In this document: positions 42,746-54,715 of the stretch, piece after piece
How the letters are laid out: every line of letters starts with the position of its first letter
Position numbering within the stretch: the stretch's first letter is position 1
From: Heterobasidion occidentale
Taxonomy: Eukaryota; Basidiomycota; Agaricomycetes; Russulales; Bondarzewiaceae
Assembly (NCBI GenBank): GCA_039111635.1
Contig: JBCAQO010000013.1
Span: 1,240,001-1,304,000 of the forward strand
DNA length: 64,000 nucleotides
Direction: 5' to 3'
Translations under genes and position numbers: made by a program
The notes under the pieces: model-generated
Seen by the model: only the letters and a program-made list of their open reading frames with translations
Told to the model about the DNA's origin: nothing
Databases searched by the model: none

Positions 42746-44942
42746 CGCTTGAGTAGCATCGGATCTGTCCTGGTGTGTTCGAACAGGGGAGGAGACGTAG
42801 TTGGAGTATGACCAGGATGTGAGGCCAAGGAGCCCGTCTAACGAGCAGTCACCCCTATCGTGTCCAAAGCCAAGGTCGTGAGATTGATTGCCAAGGAAGT
42901 CGACTACAGAGGATGGTTCCTCGACAGATCTGGTCCAGGACTGGCCGTCGATGGCCTCGATAGCTGCGAGTTATTTACCGACAACATCTGTGGTGGGAAA
43001 GTCGGTGTCGATATCAGTGTAGAGGGAGAATGGCATAGCGTTCAGTGGTGTTACAGGGGAGTCTTGAAAGCAGGCAAGTGGGTTGTGAAAACGTACTGTC
43101 CTCCATGTTCGCTGTTGCTTTATAGGCCCACAAGTTCCCGGACAAACAGAAAGGTGGGAGTCCCCAGGTTCTCGGCGCCTTGGATTGAACAGGGGACTGG
43201 GCTGTTCCGTGCTTGCTTTGTTATGCTTACACGATTAGAGAAGCTACTATGCAACACCCCCTCTGCAGCCGCCCTGTTCCGGTCCGCAGCTCCCACGAAG
43301 ACCTCAGGCTCCACACCGTATATGAACACGCTGCAACGGTGGACTTTTCAGAGGGAGTCTTGAAAGGTCGATTCAATGGGGGGCGGTCTCCAGGGAAATA
43401 GCGTCTTTGCAGCGGAACGGATTCAAGCAAAGACATCCGTCGGGTAGAATCTCTTGGACAGCGAGCTGGGATTCGTACCGCGCTGTGGTGAACTCTCAGC
43501 CTGGCTTCCATGGCGCATCGATGGCGGCGGTCGGACATCGCAGGAAGCCCTGAGAAGCGGGATCAGACAAAGGCTTTCTGGAGGCGGGCTCGGTCCGTTC
43601 AACGCGTGTGGCAAAGGTAGTCAACAGTCCCACCGCGACGCACAGGTGTGATCGGACCGTGTGAGCGCCGAATGCTGTACGCCTCGTTTTTCTCCCGCCT
43701 CTTCCCCTTTTTGGAATGTCGTACGGCATTGCGCGAGGCCTGGCGTTCGTCTACCAGGAAGTATGCTTGGATAATGTACTATACTTGATCGCAGACCCTT
43801 CTGTTCCATAGAGGTGCATTTCAGCGCAGAATTTGAGTGAAAGTTGTTCGACGCCAATGGGCAGCTCTTTCGCACACGTTCTATGGCAGGTGTTCGCATA
43901 GCAGTATCGGGACGCCGCGATACTTCCGCGGTGCCTTGCTACCTTTCCTGCTCCCTCGAATCATCCGCCTGACAACGAGAGCGACAAAAATGTATGGCTA
44001 TGAAGCTGAACAGCGTTCGTCCGATGGTCGTAGTTGAAGGCGTGCTCGAGCTTTGAGCGTGGCATCTAGAGTGTTGTATATATGGTGTAAAGCAGTATGA
44101 TGAATGACATTGACTAGAGCGGTTGAACTCATCATAATTGGCGCACGCCGTACACCTACCCCTCACCCGTAAATAAAGTGTCCGACCTCCGACAGACTCC
44201 TATATTACTATGGCCTCAAGACCAGACCCCACTTCGAGCGTCAGCTTGGAGGCAGGGACTGGTGGCATCGTCGTCCTCAGCTCGTCAAAGCAGCGGGGAT
44301 ACCCTTCTGACTAGGACGTCGGTCAAGTATGGATGATAGATCTGCGATCAGGCGAGATGGTTCCCACATTCATGCGTGAGAATGGGGTTGCGAGGAGGGA
44401 TCAACGCAGAGCATCCAGCCATTGCCTGAGATAAGAGTTCGAAGGGAGATGACATGCCAGTACGTACTCATACGTACATGAGTGATCATAACGAGTAGAC
44501 CTCCGATGAGTGAGTGGGCGAGAGAAATCCTGCGCTATCCTTAAACGGAACCGCCTCGCCCTGTCCTTCGTCGTTCAATTATGCAACAATGATTCTGTGA
44601 CTGCCTCTGTTGTGCGAATCAGAAAGACGGATCTGGACGCCGATTCGATGACCTCCGAAGTTGCGATGAAGTCGCTAGGGTGGCGAGTACCCTGAGAATT
44701 ATGACCCGTTCCATTGGTTGTTGTGTGCGAAAGCAAAAGCCTAGCCAGATGCCGTAATTGAGCTGTTGGACAAGGGCGGATCAGCCGATCCTCGAGGCTG
44801 TGGCAATGTGCTTCTCCACCACAAGAGCAATCGCGCCGCGTCTGGAAAGGCTGGACTCCCGTAGCGCGTGCCGCCGTTACAGAGTTTGCCACCGAACACA
44901 GTGGAGATGAAGCTTCCCTTGTTCGTGCGCGGCCCAAATTTC
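42746..44942. other. gene-poor stretch
   Basis: A plus-strand frame of 167 codons (42860-43363, beginning MSKAKVVRLIAKEVDYRGWF) is the longest candidate, but it has no known domain and ordinary-looking context. Other short frames near 43.2-43.7 kb conflict between strands. Treated as unsupported. Confidence 0.4.
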
Positions 44943-44949
44943 TATAAAG
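44943..44949 (+). promoter_or_regulatory. TATA box before the 45.0-kb gene
   Basis: TATAAAG followed by a G-rich run, about 100 bases before the ATG at 45048. The leader between them is pyrimidine-rich, as is common in fungal promoters. Confidence 0.45.
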
Positions 44950-45047
44950 GAGGGGGCGTGAGCGGATAATAAGCCCAACTCTCCACCCGACTTAATTGAC
45001 ACCAACTCATCCCGGACTCACTCATCCGTTTCATTTCCACTTTTCGA

Positions 45048-45955
45048 ATGTCTGACTTCAATCAACTCCTCGCGGAGTTCAGTCAAAGGGCTCGCGGCGA
45101 TATGATGCTCACTGGCTCCGACGTCCAGCTTTTCTCCGCCGCCTCTGCCTCCGCGCCCTTCTCCGCTGTCGCCGGCCTACCGCAGGGAGGTCTAGCTGAT
45201 GTTGAATTGAGGCACACTTTCTATGTAAGCCTAACATTAGTCGCCGCATAGTCGACACCATCCTGATGCCTCTTGTAGGAGAATAGAGACCTTGTCGACG
45301 CCAGCCTCACCTCTTCCTTGTCTTCGCCCTCGACCCAGATTTATGGCCAGGGAAGAGCGAGCGTCATGACAAGCACACGAACCATTTCCAAGGCCTCCAA
45401 GATTGTAAGCTATTCCTGATCCGATGTTGCATGAGAGACATCGAGAGTGACGCATGCTTTCATCCGCCAGTGCTAGAGTCGCAGCCGTATCCCTATCACC
45501 TCCTGCCTCCCCATGCCGTCTCGGAATGGAGCGACACCGAGGGCAATGTTCTCACACCGAACAAGCTCGCAACAGGAACTTCCGACGTTGAGGAGTTCCC
45601 CGCAGCCGGATCAATTCCCGTCGCTGTACAGTCGTCGGCACAAGAACCTTCACCCAAGTTGCCATCCAGCCCGGCCTCAAAGAGGCATAGGCGCCCCATC
45701 CAGACGCCCAATACAGCAGCAAAACGCAGTGGCCAGTCCTTCTCTATCATGCGATTATCAGCTACAGGTTATCCACCTATGCTGACGTCGAGCTCGGCCC
45801 CGAAGCACCGTCGCCGTCTTCTTCAGACGTCAAATGCGAGTATGGAACACAGTGACCAGTCCTTCTCTAGCCCTGACGTCCTGTCGCCCTTCGGTCATTC
45901 CTGTCCGCCTCAATCTTGCTGCCATCGAGCGAGATGCCCGAGGCCCGTCTGAACA
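45048..45955 (+). CDS. hypothetical protein with internal repeat
   Basis: Not recognised. The start MSDFNQLLAEFSQRARGDMM follows a TATA box and pyrimidine-rich leader. Two introns look real: the first about 45225-45277 (FY to ENRDLVDAS), the second from about 45403 to an acceptor near 45470 (KASKI to LESQPYPYHLL). The third exon has the acidic motif SEWSDTEGNVLTPNKLATGT, then two similar basic units about 120 bases apart: KRHRRPIQTPNTAAKRSGQS and KHRRRLLQTSNASMEHSDQS, each ending in SFS. No enzyme motif or membrane segment is visible. The 3' end is uncertain: staying in frame stops near 45955, while a further splice would reach MTIEYGSDPFHRPVADLSLT and a stop near 46034. The basic repeats suggest nuclear localisation; that is inference. 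Confidence 0.5.
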
Positions 45956-48190
45956 CCACGTCGACGCCGTACATGACAATCGAGTACGGCTCCGATCCTT
46001 TCCATCGTCCCGTCGCCGACTTATCCCTTACTTGATTAGCCCTCCGAGGGCTGTCATCGGCGCGCGCTCGACAGCGTCGTTGGCTTCGTGCTCAGACACC
46101 GCACATGGCTACCGAAGGCACATGGAAGACGTCCCTCTCACCCACCCAGAGAGCGTCGTCATCCGGAAGTCTATCGTCCTCGTGGCTATCGTACACGAGC
46201 CAGCACAGGGCGCTTGTATTCGGTTCCACACTTTCCAAGAAGCCACAGTACAGTGGTGATATGTCCTTGCACAGCGCTGTGGGACCATTGCTAGGTCGAG
46301 GATCATCGAGGCCTGGGGTATGGATCACTGCCACGGAGCGTGGAAATGATCGCTGAACACCGAACATGAAGGCCGAACATGGCATCCCGGGGCTGTCTAC
46401 TCTCATGCTCGGGCATCCCTTAGGCTGACGCTCTCGCATCATGCATCGCCCTGCATGGCAAGCCAGCACCGCTGCCAGCCGTTCCGTGGCAACGCGTTGT
46501 TGCCTTAGCCACCAACCCAGATTCCAAGAAGCCTACAGCGCCGGCAGAGGCAGGGATGGCAGAACTGACTGCTCTACAGGTGAAAGGGCCAAGCCTATGG
46601 ATTGCGCTTTTTACGAGGATCGCCGTAGGGATCGGTCCGCGCTCAAGGATATCCGTAGCCAGGATAGGTGCTTCGGTGCAATGATGCAACAGGACATGCG
46701 CTTTACCCGCAAAGTGGAAGTGGGTGATAAATACCGTATAATCCACGAGAGGGTGGGTACATAGGGACTGAGACGGGTTGGCCGAGCAGAGAGGAAGCAA
46801 GATTTGGAGTCGATGCTGAGCCAGATATGGAGTCCCGTCTGCTCATGTGCAGCGCGGAATGCAGTGCTCGGGCCGATGCTGTGTGAGGCGAAGATAGCGA
46901 TCGAAAATATTCAAGGGGGACGGAGATCTGGGGGGGGGGGGGGGGATTGGCGGCGGTCTTCGTTGGATGTCGACTAGTTTTACTTACTTGATCGATACAT
47001 CTACCAACCGCTCGTATTCTGTCTATAAAATCTTCGTTTTATTATAACTCGTTGGTCACCGCAAGCTGAGACTAGAGTTGAAGTAGTTATTAGCGCCTGT
47101 GTGAGCACTCCAATCTGCAAAATAACTCTTTTGAAGAGAAAGCGTTCTTGAAGGCTCACTACTATAGCCTACAGTCGTGACCCCTCTCCCTCAGCTGAAT
47201 TGCCAACAGATACTCCCTCGCACCCTCAAAACTCTCAAGATAATCCTAGTGTCCATGCCCTGCCGTGAATCGTGCCATCGTTGCTAATCTTCGTAGAGGG
47301 AGATGTAATTGCTTTGTGCTGTGACGGACTTCAAAATGGCCAAGTTGCATGCAAGTCGACTCTCATCGGGTTGCGCCGGGCGAAAAGTTCACACGGGTCA
47401 CAGAATCAGGCCAGTATCAGGCCGAGGTCCTCTCGCGCCTGGCTCACGCTGGCAGCTGTCTGACCCCTTCAAGCGACATCGCACAAGTGTTCGGTGAACA
47501 ACGCATACTCATACTATACCATTGCATCGACCGGTAATAGATGCGGATCCATTGAAGATATGAAAACCTTTCCTTCAGATATCCTCATTTCTCATGGTAA
47601 TCAATCTGCGGAGAGGGGAATCTTCATGGGCATACAAGAGTCAAGACCTTCTCATCCAGTTCGAATCGACGCACCCAAGCATCCATTCTAAGCCTTTGAA
47701 TGGTGTGCTGTCTTGACCCGGATCCCAGACATCTGTTCCTCCGTACCTACTCGCGTCCGACGTTACTAATCCAGAGTCCAGACAGTACTTCATACATCAA
47801 AATATTCTCCAACCTGTTCGGATCCCCGGACTGGACTGGATTGGATATGTATGCTCTTCCGACCAGGGGTGCCACTGCCTAACGGTGACGTGTCTGTAAT
47901 CACAGGCAATTGTATCTCGCCTCAAGCTCGAACAACTAAGGGGATTGAGGACCATTGATACGGTTCAGGTCTTACGGTGAGTTGCATATAGATTAAATTC
48001 ACTTCATATTCGGGTTCTTCTGAACGTCCATGATGTGATCCTCATCCATGACAATGGGTTGGTATACCAATAGGCGACACAGGTTTGGAGGGCATCCCGT
48101 GCTCGGAGCCTTCAATCTAGGCTATGTCGACACGGCGCCGCATAGTATGATCATTCATTTAAACGAATAACACGCTCCATTGCTACCACC
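45956..48190. other. long stretch without a supported gene
   Basis: About 2.2 kb with conflicting short frames on both strands (for example 46105-46356 plus, 46420-46800 minus). It contains a run of 16 G residues at 46930-46945. No transposon ends, RNA gene or domain was recognised. Confidence 0.45.
46930..46945 (+). repeat. poly-G tract (16 G)
   Basis: An uninterrupted run of sixteen G on the plus strand in non-coding sequence. It could form a G-quadruplex and is a likely site of length variation or assembly error. Confidence 0.95.
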
Positions 48191-48191
48191 T

Positions 48192-48219
48192 TTCTACTGT
48201 CATACCCTTCTACTGTCAT
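48192..48219 (+). repeat. 12-bp direct repeat upstream of P450 gene
   Basis: TTCTACTGTCAT occurs twice, at 48192-48203 and 48208-48219, a 16-base period. It lies about 130-150 bases before the P450 start, where regulator sites would be expected. Confidence 0.6.
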
Positions 48220-48236
48220 GCTCGGTAAGACTCTAG

Positions 48237-48263
48237 TGATGTGAGAGGAGCCGTCTCACATCA
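48237..48263. promoter_or_regulatory. perfect 10-bp inverted repeat upstream of P450 gene
   Basis: TGATGTGAGA and TCTCACATCA are separated by 7 bases (GGAGCCG). The element could be a palindromic regulator site or a hairpin in the leader. It ends about 80 bases before the chosen P450 start. Confidence 0.5.
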
Positions 48264-48342
48264 TACCACCTGTCAAGCGAGTCTTCAGGTCTTAAAGGCT
48301 CAGAGAGGCTCAATGCTTGACAGTATTCCCGCACAGCACAGG

Positions 48343-50265
48343 ATGTCCCTCACCATGTCAATTCCTCTCCTTCGAACCCCACTTTCTCTGTCTGACATCC
48401 TCACCACGGTCCAGCGAAACACTCATCTTTCTCTTGCATTTCTACTTGGCTTTTCCTTGCTGCTTATCGTCAGATACCACCAGAGTCCTTGGCGAAGACT
48501 CCCACCAGGCCCCAAGGGGTTGCCATTACTCGGTAATATATTCCAGCTTGGGCCGAAACAATGGCTTACCTTTGCCGAGTGGCGGAAGACATACGGTGAG
48601 CGGCATCGCGTCGTCTATCTGTTACCCACTAATGACCTTTATGCAAGGCGACCTTATCTATCTCAACGCAGCCGGCCAGCCTATTCTCGTCCTCAACTCT
48701 CAGAAAGTTGCAGCAGACCTTCTCGATCGTCGGGCAGCAAACTACTCAGGCCGAGCACGAAATATTGTCGCCGCCGATATTCTGGCAGGTGGTCTACTTA
48801 TGGTCTTCAATCAACACTCCGACATGTAAGACTTACCCTTATTATTTTCCCTCTGTCATCGTCATCTCACGATTCTTCGTCGTAGCTGGCGGCGAATGCG
48901 CAAGGCTGCTCACGAGGGTCTCAATAAAACGATGGTTCAAAACTACAATCACAAACAGACGAGCGAAGCCGCCTTGCTCACCTCCGGTATACTGACGGAA
49001 CCGCAATTTTGGGATCAGCACTTGCGTCGGACAGCCGCATCCACCATCATGTCTGTGATGTACGACTCGCCAACAATTACATCGGAACATGACCCTTCAG
49101 TATCCCGAATCAATGATTTCGTCTATCGCTTGACCCGTGCCGCCCTGCCTGGTGCTCACTTTGTCGAGTTCTTCCCTTGGATGATGTATCTTCCAAGCTG
49201 GTCTGTACTCCATAGTGCCATCTATGCTGCTTGTTGACTTGAGTTGCTTCCAAGGTTGGCGAAATGGAAACGTGAAGCTGAAGAATGGTTCATTCGGGAT
49301 ACCAAATTATTCGAGGGCCTCTATCTTGGCGTTCGTTTATTCAAGAAGCTTGATATTTCATCACATGGAACTGATGATCAATGCAGGCTCAAGGGGAAGG
49401 ACGCAAGAGCTTCTCAGGAACACTCGCGGAAGACGACCGATTCGGTCTTTCACTTCGGGAGAAGGCCTGGCTTGTGGGTGGCATGTAGTAAGTAGATCGC
49501 AAGACCGTCTGACATTCTTGCTTATATGCTTTCATAGCGCCGCCGGTGCTGAGACCACCTCTGGCGTCTTGGCCTGGTGGATGCTCGCCATGACTGCTTA
49601 TCCTGAAACGCAAAGGCGTGCACAAGCCGAGTTAGACGCAGTCGTGGGCCGGTCACGGATCCCAAACTTTGCAGACTTCGAGCATCTTCCATACATTCGT
49701 GCAATGGTCAAGGAAGCACTAAGATGGCACTCCGTCACGCCTTTCGCCATGCCACACCTGGCGGTCGAGGATGATTGGTATGAAGGGTACTTCATCCCCG
49801 CGGGTACGATGTGCATCCCCAACGTGTGGCATATTAATCGCGATCCGGAGATATACGGCCCCGACGCGACGCACTTCAACCCTTCTCGGCATCTTGACGC
49901 AGAGGGACGCGTTGCGCAAGGCCCGGCGGACACCAAAGAGGAGAGCCATTGTTCGTTCGGCTTCGGGCGAAGACTCTGTGTGGGTCGCAATGTCGCCAAT
50001 AATTCATTGTTCATCGACATCGCTATGATGCTATGGGCGGCGAATATCGAACCTGCGACGGACACGAGCGGCAAACCGACCCCGTTGGACTTAGAAGGAT
50101 GCATTGACGATGGACTAGTCATGTCAGTCACCCCTATTACTGATCATTACTGTCTCTAACTTCTTGGACAACAGCCGGCCGGTACCCTTTGAATGCAAAA
50201 TCACCCCTCGTTTCCCAGAAGCTCTTGCTATCTTGGAGCAAGAACAAGAGATTCTTGGGAAATAA
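48343..50265 (+). CDS. cytochrome P450 monooxygenase (second)
   Basis: A class-II microsomal P450 of the group I Aspergillus-OrdA-like type. The N-terminal membrane anchor (LSLAFLLGFSLLLIVRYHQ) is followed by the proline hinge LPPGPKGLPLLGN. Further landmarks are WRRMRKAAHEG (C-helix), SAAGAETTSG after splicing (I-helix with acid-Thr pair), ExxR in VKEALRWHSV, NRDPEIYGPDATHFNPSRH, and the heme loop FGFGRRLCVGR with Cys. Eight exons join in phase, including IWRRMRK across 48827-48886 and IRPVPFECK across the last intron. The stop is TAA at 50263-50265. In-frame ATGs also exist at 48313 and 48355; 48343 gives a normal-length anchor. The upstream inverted and direct repeats may regulate it. Two aldo/keto reductases and two exporters follow. 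Confidence 0.9.
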
Positions 50266-50602
50266 TCGGAAGTCTGCCTGCTCGATCGGACAGTTGCATC
50301 AGTGGGTTATTGATTCGACTCTTGTACTGTCTTCTCGTATTCGCCCTTCGCCTTGCATCGAGTAATCATGTTTGACTGATATATAGCTTTCGAGGTTTTT
50401 ATTAGATATTCCTTTCAAGTAGTCAGATTGAATCCAGCGACACTGAAACCTGGAGCAAAAGACATTTCACCGCTCTGCCCTCTCCGATTTATGCTGCCCA
50501 GTAAGATAGTCAACGTCACACACTTCCAAAATTTCCTCACAATCAAGCACGATAGCAAATTTTTCGAGCATCTCTATCTCGTCATCTACTGAGTTGGAAC
50601 CT
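50266..50602. other. convergent 3' flanks of P450 and first AKR
   Basis: A short intergenic region between a plus-strand and a minus-strand gene. No further element was recognised. Confidence 0.5.
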
Positions 50603-52268
50603 TCATAGTGCAGATCGGGACTGTCCTGCAACAATCCCACCCAGCTTCATGTCCCATCCGAGTTGTTCATAAGTCCAACCGAACACTGAACCGTTGCTGT
50701 CGTGATACGAACTGAGGAGCGAGCGATGCATTCCTGGTCTCTCGTGCAGGACATTCAGAGCCTTCATATCGGTATCATCCAATTTCACGAGCTGATGAGC
50801 GAGCGATGCACCCGTCAGAGCTAAAATGACGCTTCAAGCTACGTCTGACTGACTGTGATGTTGGCCGTCATGCGGTCCAGGTTCTCGCTCTTCGGGATGA
50901 CAATCGTGTTCCGCTGGACAGCCCAATTGACGAGCACCTGCGCTGGAGTTGCACCGTGCTTATCGGCGATCGCCTGCACAGTAGGGTCCGCTACCAATGT
51001 GGGCACCGTGGTGTCTGCGCCGCCACTTGAGGCATACGGACTACCTGTTGTATTGTCATCAGCAACCATATCTGTTGGGCAACGTGAGAGGGCTCGTCCA
51101 TACCGATTGGCGAGTAAGCGGTAAGCAGGATACCACGCTCTTCGCAGAATGCTTTGAGTTTGGTCTGGGGTAAGTAGGGGTGTAGCTCGACTTGGTTCGT
51201 CGCGGGAACGATCCTGCAGTGGGGAAGCAGCCGGGTGAGGGTCTTGATAGAAAAGTTGGATACGCCGATTGATTTCACTTTGCCTGCACGCTTACATTGA
51301 GAGGGGGCGCTGGTGAGATTGAGATCAGACAACTCGCCAGTGTCAACCAATTTCTCCATCTCCTTCCATGTGTCGATAAACGTCGGATATTCGTCCGCTC
51401 TAAGTGTGACACCTGGAAAAGACATAAAGATAGTATCAATCCTCTCGTAGAACGGTGGCGTAGCAGACGAAAACATTGCGCAGAATATCGGACACACCTT
51501 GCGCACTGACTGCCTGAGGCCAATGCATCAGATACAAGTCGATATAACCACAATTAAGTCTAGCAAGCGACTCCTCAAATGCTTCGCGGACACGGTGATG
51601 GTCACCATTCCTGAACCAAAAGAGGCGTTAGCCAGAGCGAAATTGGCATCTTATGCGTCATTCGCAAACTTCAGATTTGAAGCAAGCCGGTCAAATGCGC
51701 ATTCGACTCATTTCAATAGTGGTAAATGAAGGGAAAGCTCTATAAAGGGAACGTCGCGATAAACAAAGAAAGTCAGTACATACCATAGCTTAGTGGTAAT
51801 GTATATTTGTTCTCTTGGAATGCCCGATTCAGCGATCGCAAAGCCTACTTTCTCCTCGTTGGCTAGCAGGTGCCCGTGTTGCCTAATGATTTAATGATAT
51901 CTCAAATACTGCAAAAATACGTACCATACCCAGAAGCCTGGTTGACAACCGCGGTGTCAATACAATACGTTTAACATGCTTAAATGATTGACTAGCCGTA
52001 TCAAAGTGACGATATCCAACCTGTGGTTGATATGGCTAGAGGTCAGATAGAATTGAGCTTTGCTATCAATTGATAACATACCGCTAGTGCCTTGTTGCAC
52101 ATCTCCTTTACTCGCTCACTTCCACCGGGTGAACCCATCCAGCACCTATTCAATCTCTGTTTCGCAAATGATGAAGCAGGCGTATAGTTTGTGAACGCAC
52201 CCCATTCCAATTGACGGTATCGTGCGGCCATTATTCAGCGTAAAAGAGGGTACGTCTGCAGCGATCAT
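50603..52268 (-). CDS. aldo/keto reductase, copy A
   Basis: NAD(P)H-dependent carbonyl reductase of the AKR barrel family, many exons. The start [20 protein letters not shown] is followed by [31 protein letters not shown] (catalytic Asp and Tyr, split by an intron), [20 protein letters not shown], the TTKLW strand (Lys), [12 protein letters not shown] (catalytic His), [20 protein letters not shown] and [20 protein letters not shown]. The cofactor end is [20 protein letters not shown]. The catalytic Tyr sits on a 13-nt exon near 51927-51939. The intron before it begins with GC (51996-51995), where copy B has GT. The tail ends with TGA at 50605-50603. It is about 2 kb from a close tandem paralogue and beside a P450. 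Confidence 0.85.
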
Positions 52269-52593
52269 CTTTAACGTAGCGGGATGTGATAGTGACAATT
52301 CTGAAAGCCACTTTTCATCCGTGTATTTAACAGGTCAAGCTGCTAAACGTCGGACATGATGTGGGACGCACGAGGGCTGAGGTCATGCTAGGTCATCAAG
52401 AATTGTGCCGATCTGTCATCCAGGGTCAAGCAAGGTCCACCGGCTTATGTTGAGCAGCGTAAGCACTGAAATATCACCGATGAAGTATCTTAAGACTTGG
52501 TTTCAATAAGACTTGTTTTCAACAGAAATCCATGAGTCCTATCATATATGCTTCCTTTCCTCTTTGATTGTTTGTACACCCACGGATTACCGA
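52269..52593. other. spacer between the two tandem AKR genes
   Basis: Upstream region of copy A and 3' flank of copy B. No gene or strong core promoter was recognised. Confidence 0.5.
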
Positions 52594-54215
52594 TCACGCA
52601 ATGATCCCACCCGGCCTCATATCCCATCCAAGCTGTTCATACGTCCAACCCATAATAGAACCGTTGCTGCCGGGATACGTCAGTAGCGAGCGATGCATTC
52701 TCGGCCTCTCGTGCAATGTATCCAGAGCTTTCACATCAGCGTCGTCCAATTTCACAAGCTGGTGAGCGGCACCGAAAGTCAGGCATCGTCCAACAGGAAA
52801 GTATCTTAGCTTTGACTGACCGTGATGTTAGCCGTCATGCGGTCTAGATTCTCGCTCTTGGGAACGACGATCGTGTTACGTTGGATTGCCCAGTTAACGA
52901 GAATCTGTCCTGGGGTCGCACCATGCTTGTCGGCGACTGCGAGCAGAGCGGGATCTGCCATCAATGTGGGTATCGTGGTATTAGTGTCACCCGGAGCCGG
53001 CGGGCGTCCTATTACAGATAAAGTAGTATCAGTAATTGATCAGACGAAGTTAGGAGCCGATCCGAACCAAGTGGGGAATATGCCGTGAGTAGGATGCCAC
53101 GCTCCTCACAGAACGTTTTCAGCTCTGTTTGAGGAAGACAAGGATGCATTTCGACTTGGTTCGTCGCGGGAATGATCTTGCAGTGGGGAAGCAACTGATT
53201 AAGAGTCTTGATGGAAAAGTTAGATACACCAATCGATTTGACCTTTCCTGTAGAAAGCGGTTAAGAAGAAACACTGTAAGAAGAAACACTGTAGCGGGGG
53301 TGAAAGACGACATGCCTGTATCAACCAGTTTCTCCATCTCCTTCCACGTGTCGATTATGGTCGGATGATCCTCGGGTTGAAGCGTGACACCTAAACGGGA
53401 AGTGGCGACTTCAGTAGGTGTCCTCTATGTACAAAGAAAGACTAAACAGAAAACAAGAGACAAACCTGTTTCGGTGATTGCTTGTGGCCAGTGTACGAGA
53501 TACAAGTCGATATATTCGCAGCCTATTTTGACGAGTGACTCTTCAAATGCCTCACGGACACGATGATGATCGCCATTCCTGAACATCGGGACAAGAGTGA
53601 GTAGATGATCCTTAGATGATATCAGGGGTCCCAGCCGCAACTGTTGGAAACGAGAGGTACGCGAAGTTCGAGGCCGAAGCACGCGATGACGTATATCAAG
53701 AATAGAGCGCAGGCACATACCATAGTTTGGTGGTGATGTATAATTGTTCCCTGGGGATTCCGGATTCAGAGATCGCAAGGCCTACGTTCTCTTCGTTGGC
53801 TGGTCAATGACAAGTGGAGAAGTCAGAGAGAGGATTCTCGACTGTTGCAAAGAGAGTCAAGAGTTCTGACACGTACTATACGCAGAAGCCTAGGATGATG
53901 AGCACCATGTCAGAACTCTGCCTTTAAAAGAGCTTCAATGACTACGGACCGTATCGAAGTGACGATATCCAACCTATGAACGGTTAGACTCGACGTTGGA
54001 AAAAAAATCAAAAATTTCACGTACTGCTAGCGCCTTCTTGCACATCTCCTCAACTCGCTCACCTCCTCCAGGTGTTCCCATCCAGCACCTATCCCGCGTC
54101 CACTGTCAATGCAACGGATGTCTATTCACGGTCTGAGAACGCACCCCAATCCGATCGACGGGATCGTGTTACCGTCATTTAGCTTGAAAGAGGGTAAATC
54201 CGCGGCAGTGGTCAT
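52594..54215 (-). CDS. aldo/keto reductase, copy B
   Basis: Tandem paralogue of copy A with the same exon plan. The start is [20 protein letters not shown] (ATG 54215). Then come [20 protein letters not shown], a HFDT exon with a normal GT donor, a 13-nt exon coding ASAY (catalytic Tyr kept, Gly changed to Ala), [34 protein letters not shown] with the active-site His, [20 protein letters not shown], and [20 protein letters not shown]. The cofactor block is [20 protein letters not shown]. The end is DMRPGGIIA and TGA at 52596-52594. No lesions were seen. The substrate loop between the last strands differs from copy A (copy A has an insertion with SGGADTT), so the two may differ in specificity. 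Confidence 0.85.
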
Positions 54216-54590
54216 CTTTGACAAAATGTGAGAAAGTGAAGGCAGCTCTGACCCGGCCGCAGTCATGGTCAAGTTCAAAGGCAGCTGCACGATTTGATAG
54301 TATGGAAAACACGGCCGCCGTTTGTGCACCACTAGGCACCACTAGGTACCACTACCTGCTGCCACCCATCTGCGGCCGAAGCCAACATATCTCTCCACCA
54401 TCGTGATCGACATACCTTGGCTTTGGAAAATGAGCAATGTAGCTGATGTTTCGTATGCAGGAAGCGGCGGGATGGCTGCGTTCCCCTTTAAAAAGACACA
54501 GCTGCCCCATTTAAATGTCTGCCAGTCCGTGTGCACTTGATGACAACGACGATGACAACGACGACGACTATGATTCAGGATAGTGGTGGT

Positions 54591-54610
54591 GATGATGATG
54601 ATGATGATGA
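54591..54610 (+). repeat. GAT trinucleotide microsatellite
   Basis: About seven GAT units in non-coding DNA, preceded by imperfect GAC/GAT triplets from 54541. Confidence 0.9.
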
Positions 54611-54660
54611 GTCACCCTCAAGAGAACGTCGAGGGTCCTGACAGATTCTCCAATGGCTAA

Positions 54661-54715
54661 TTGGAGTTGGAGTTCTGGAGCAAATTTTGGAGTTTTGGAG
54701 CAGAGTTTTGGAGGT
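54661..54715 (+). repeat. TTGGAG-type minisatellite
   Basis: Irregular tandem units of TTGGAG and TTTTGGAG with occasional CAG insertions. Non-coding context. Confidence 0.75.

Noticed and set aside
42860..43363. A 167-codon plus-strand frame
   Set aside because: No domain, no promoter element, conflicting frames nearby; too weak to call a gene.
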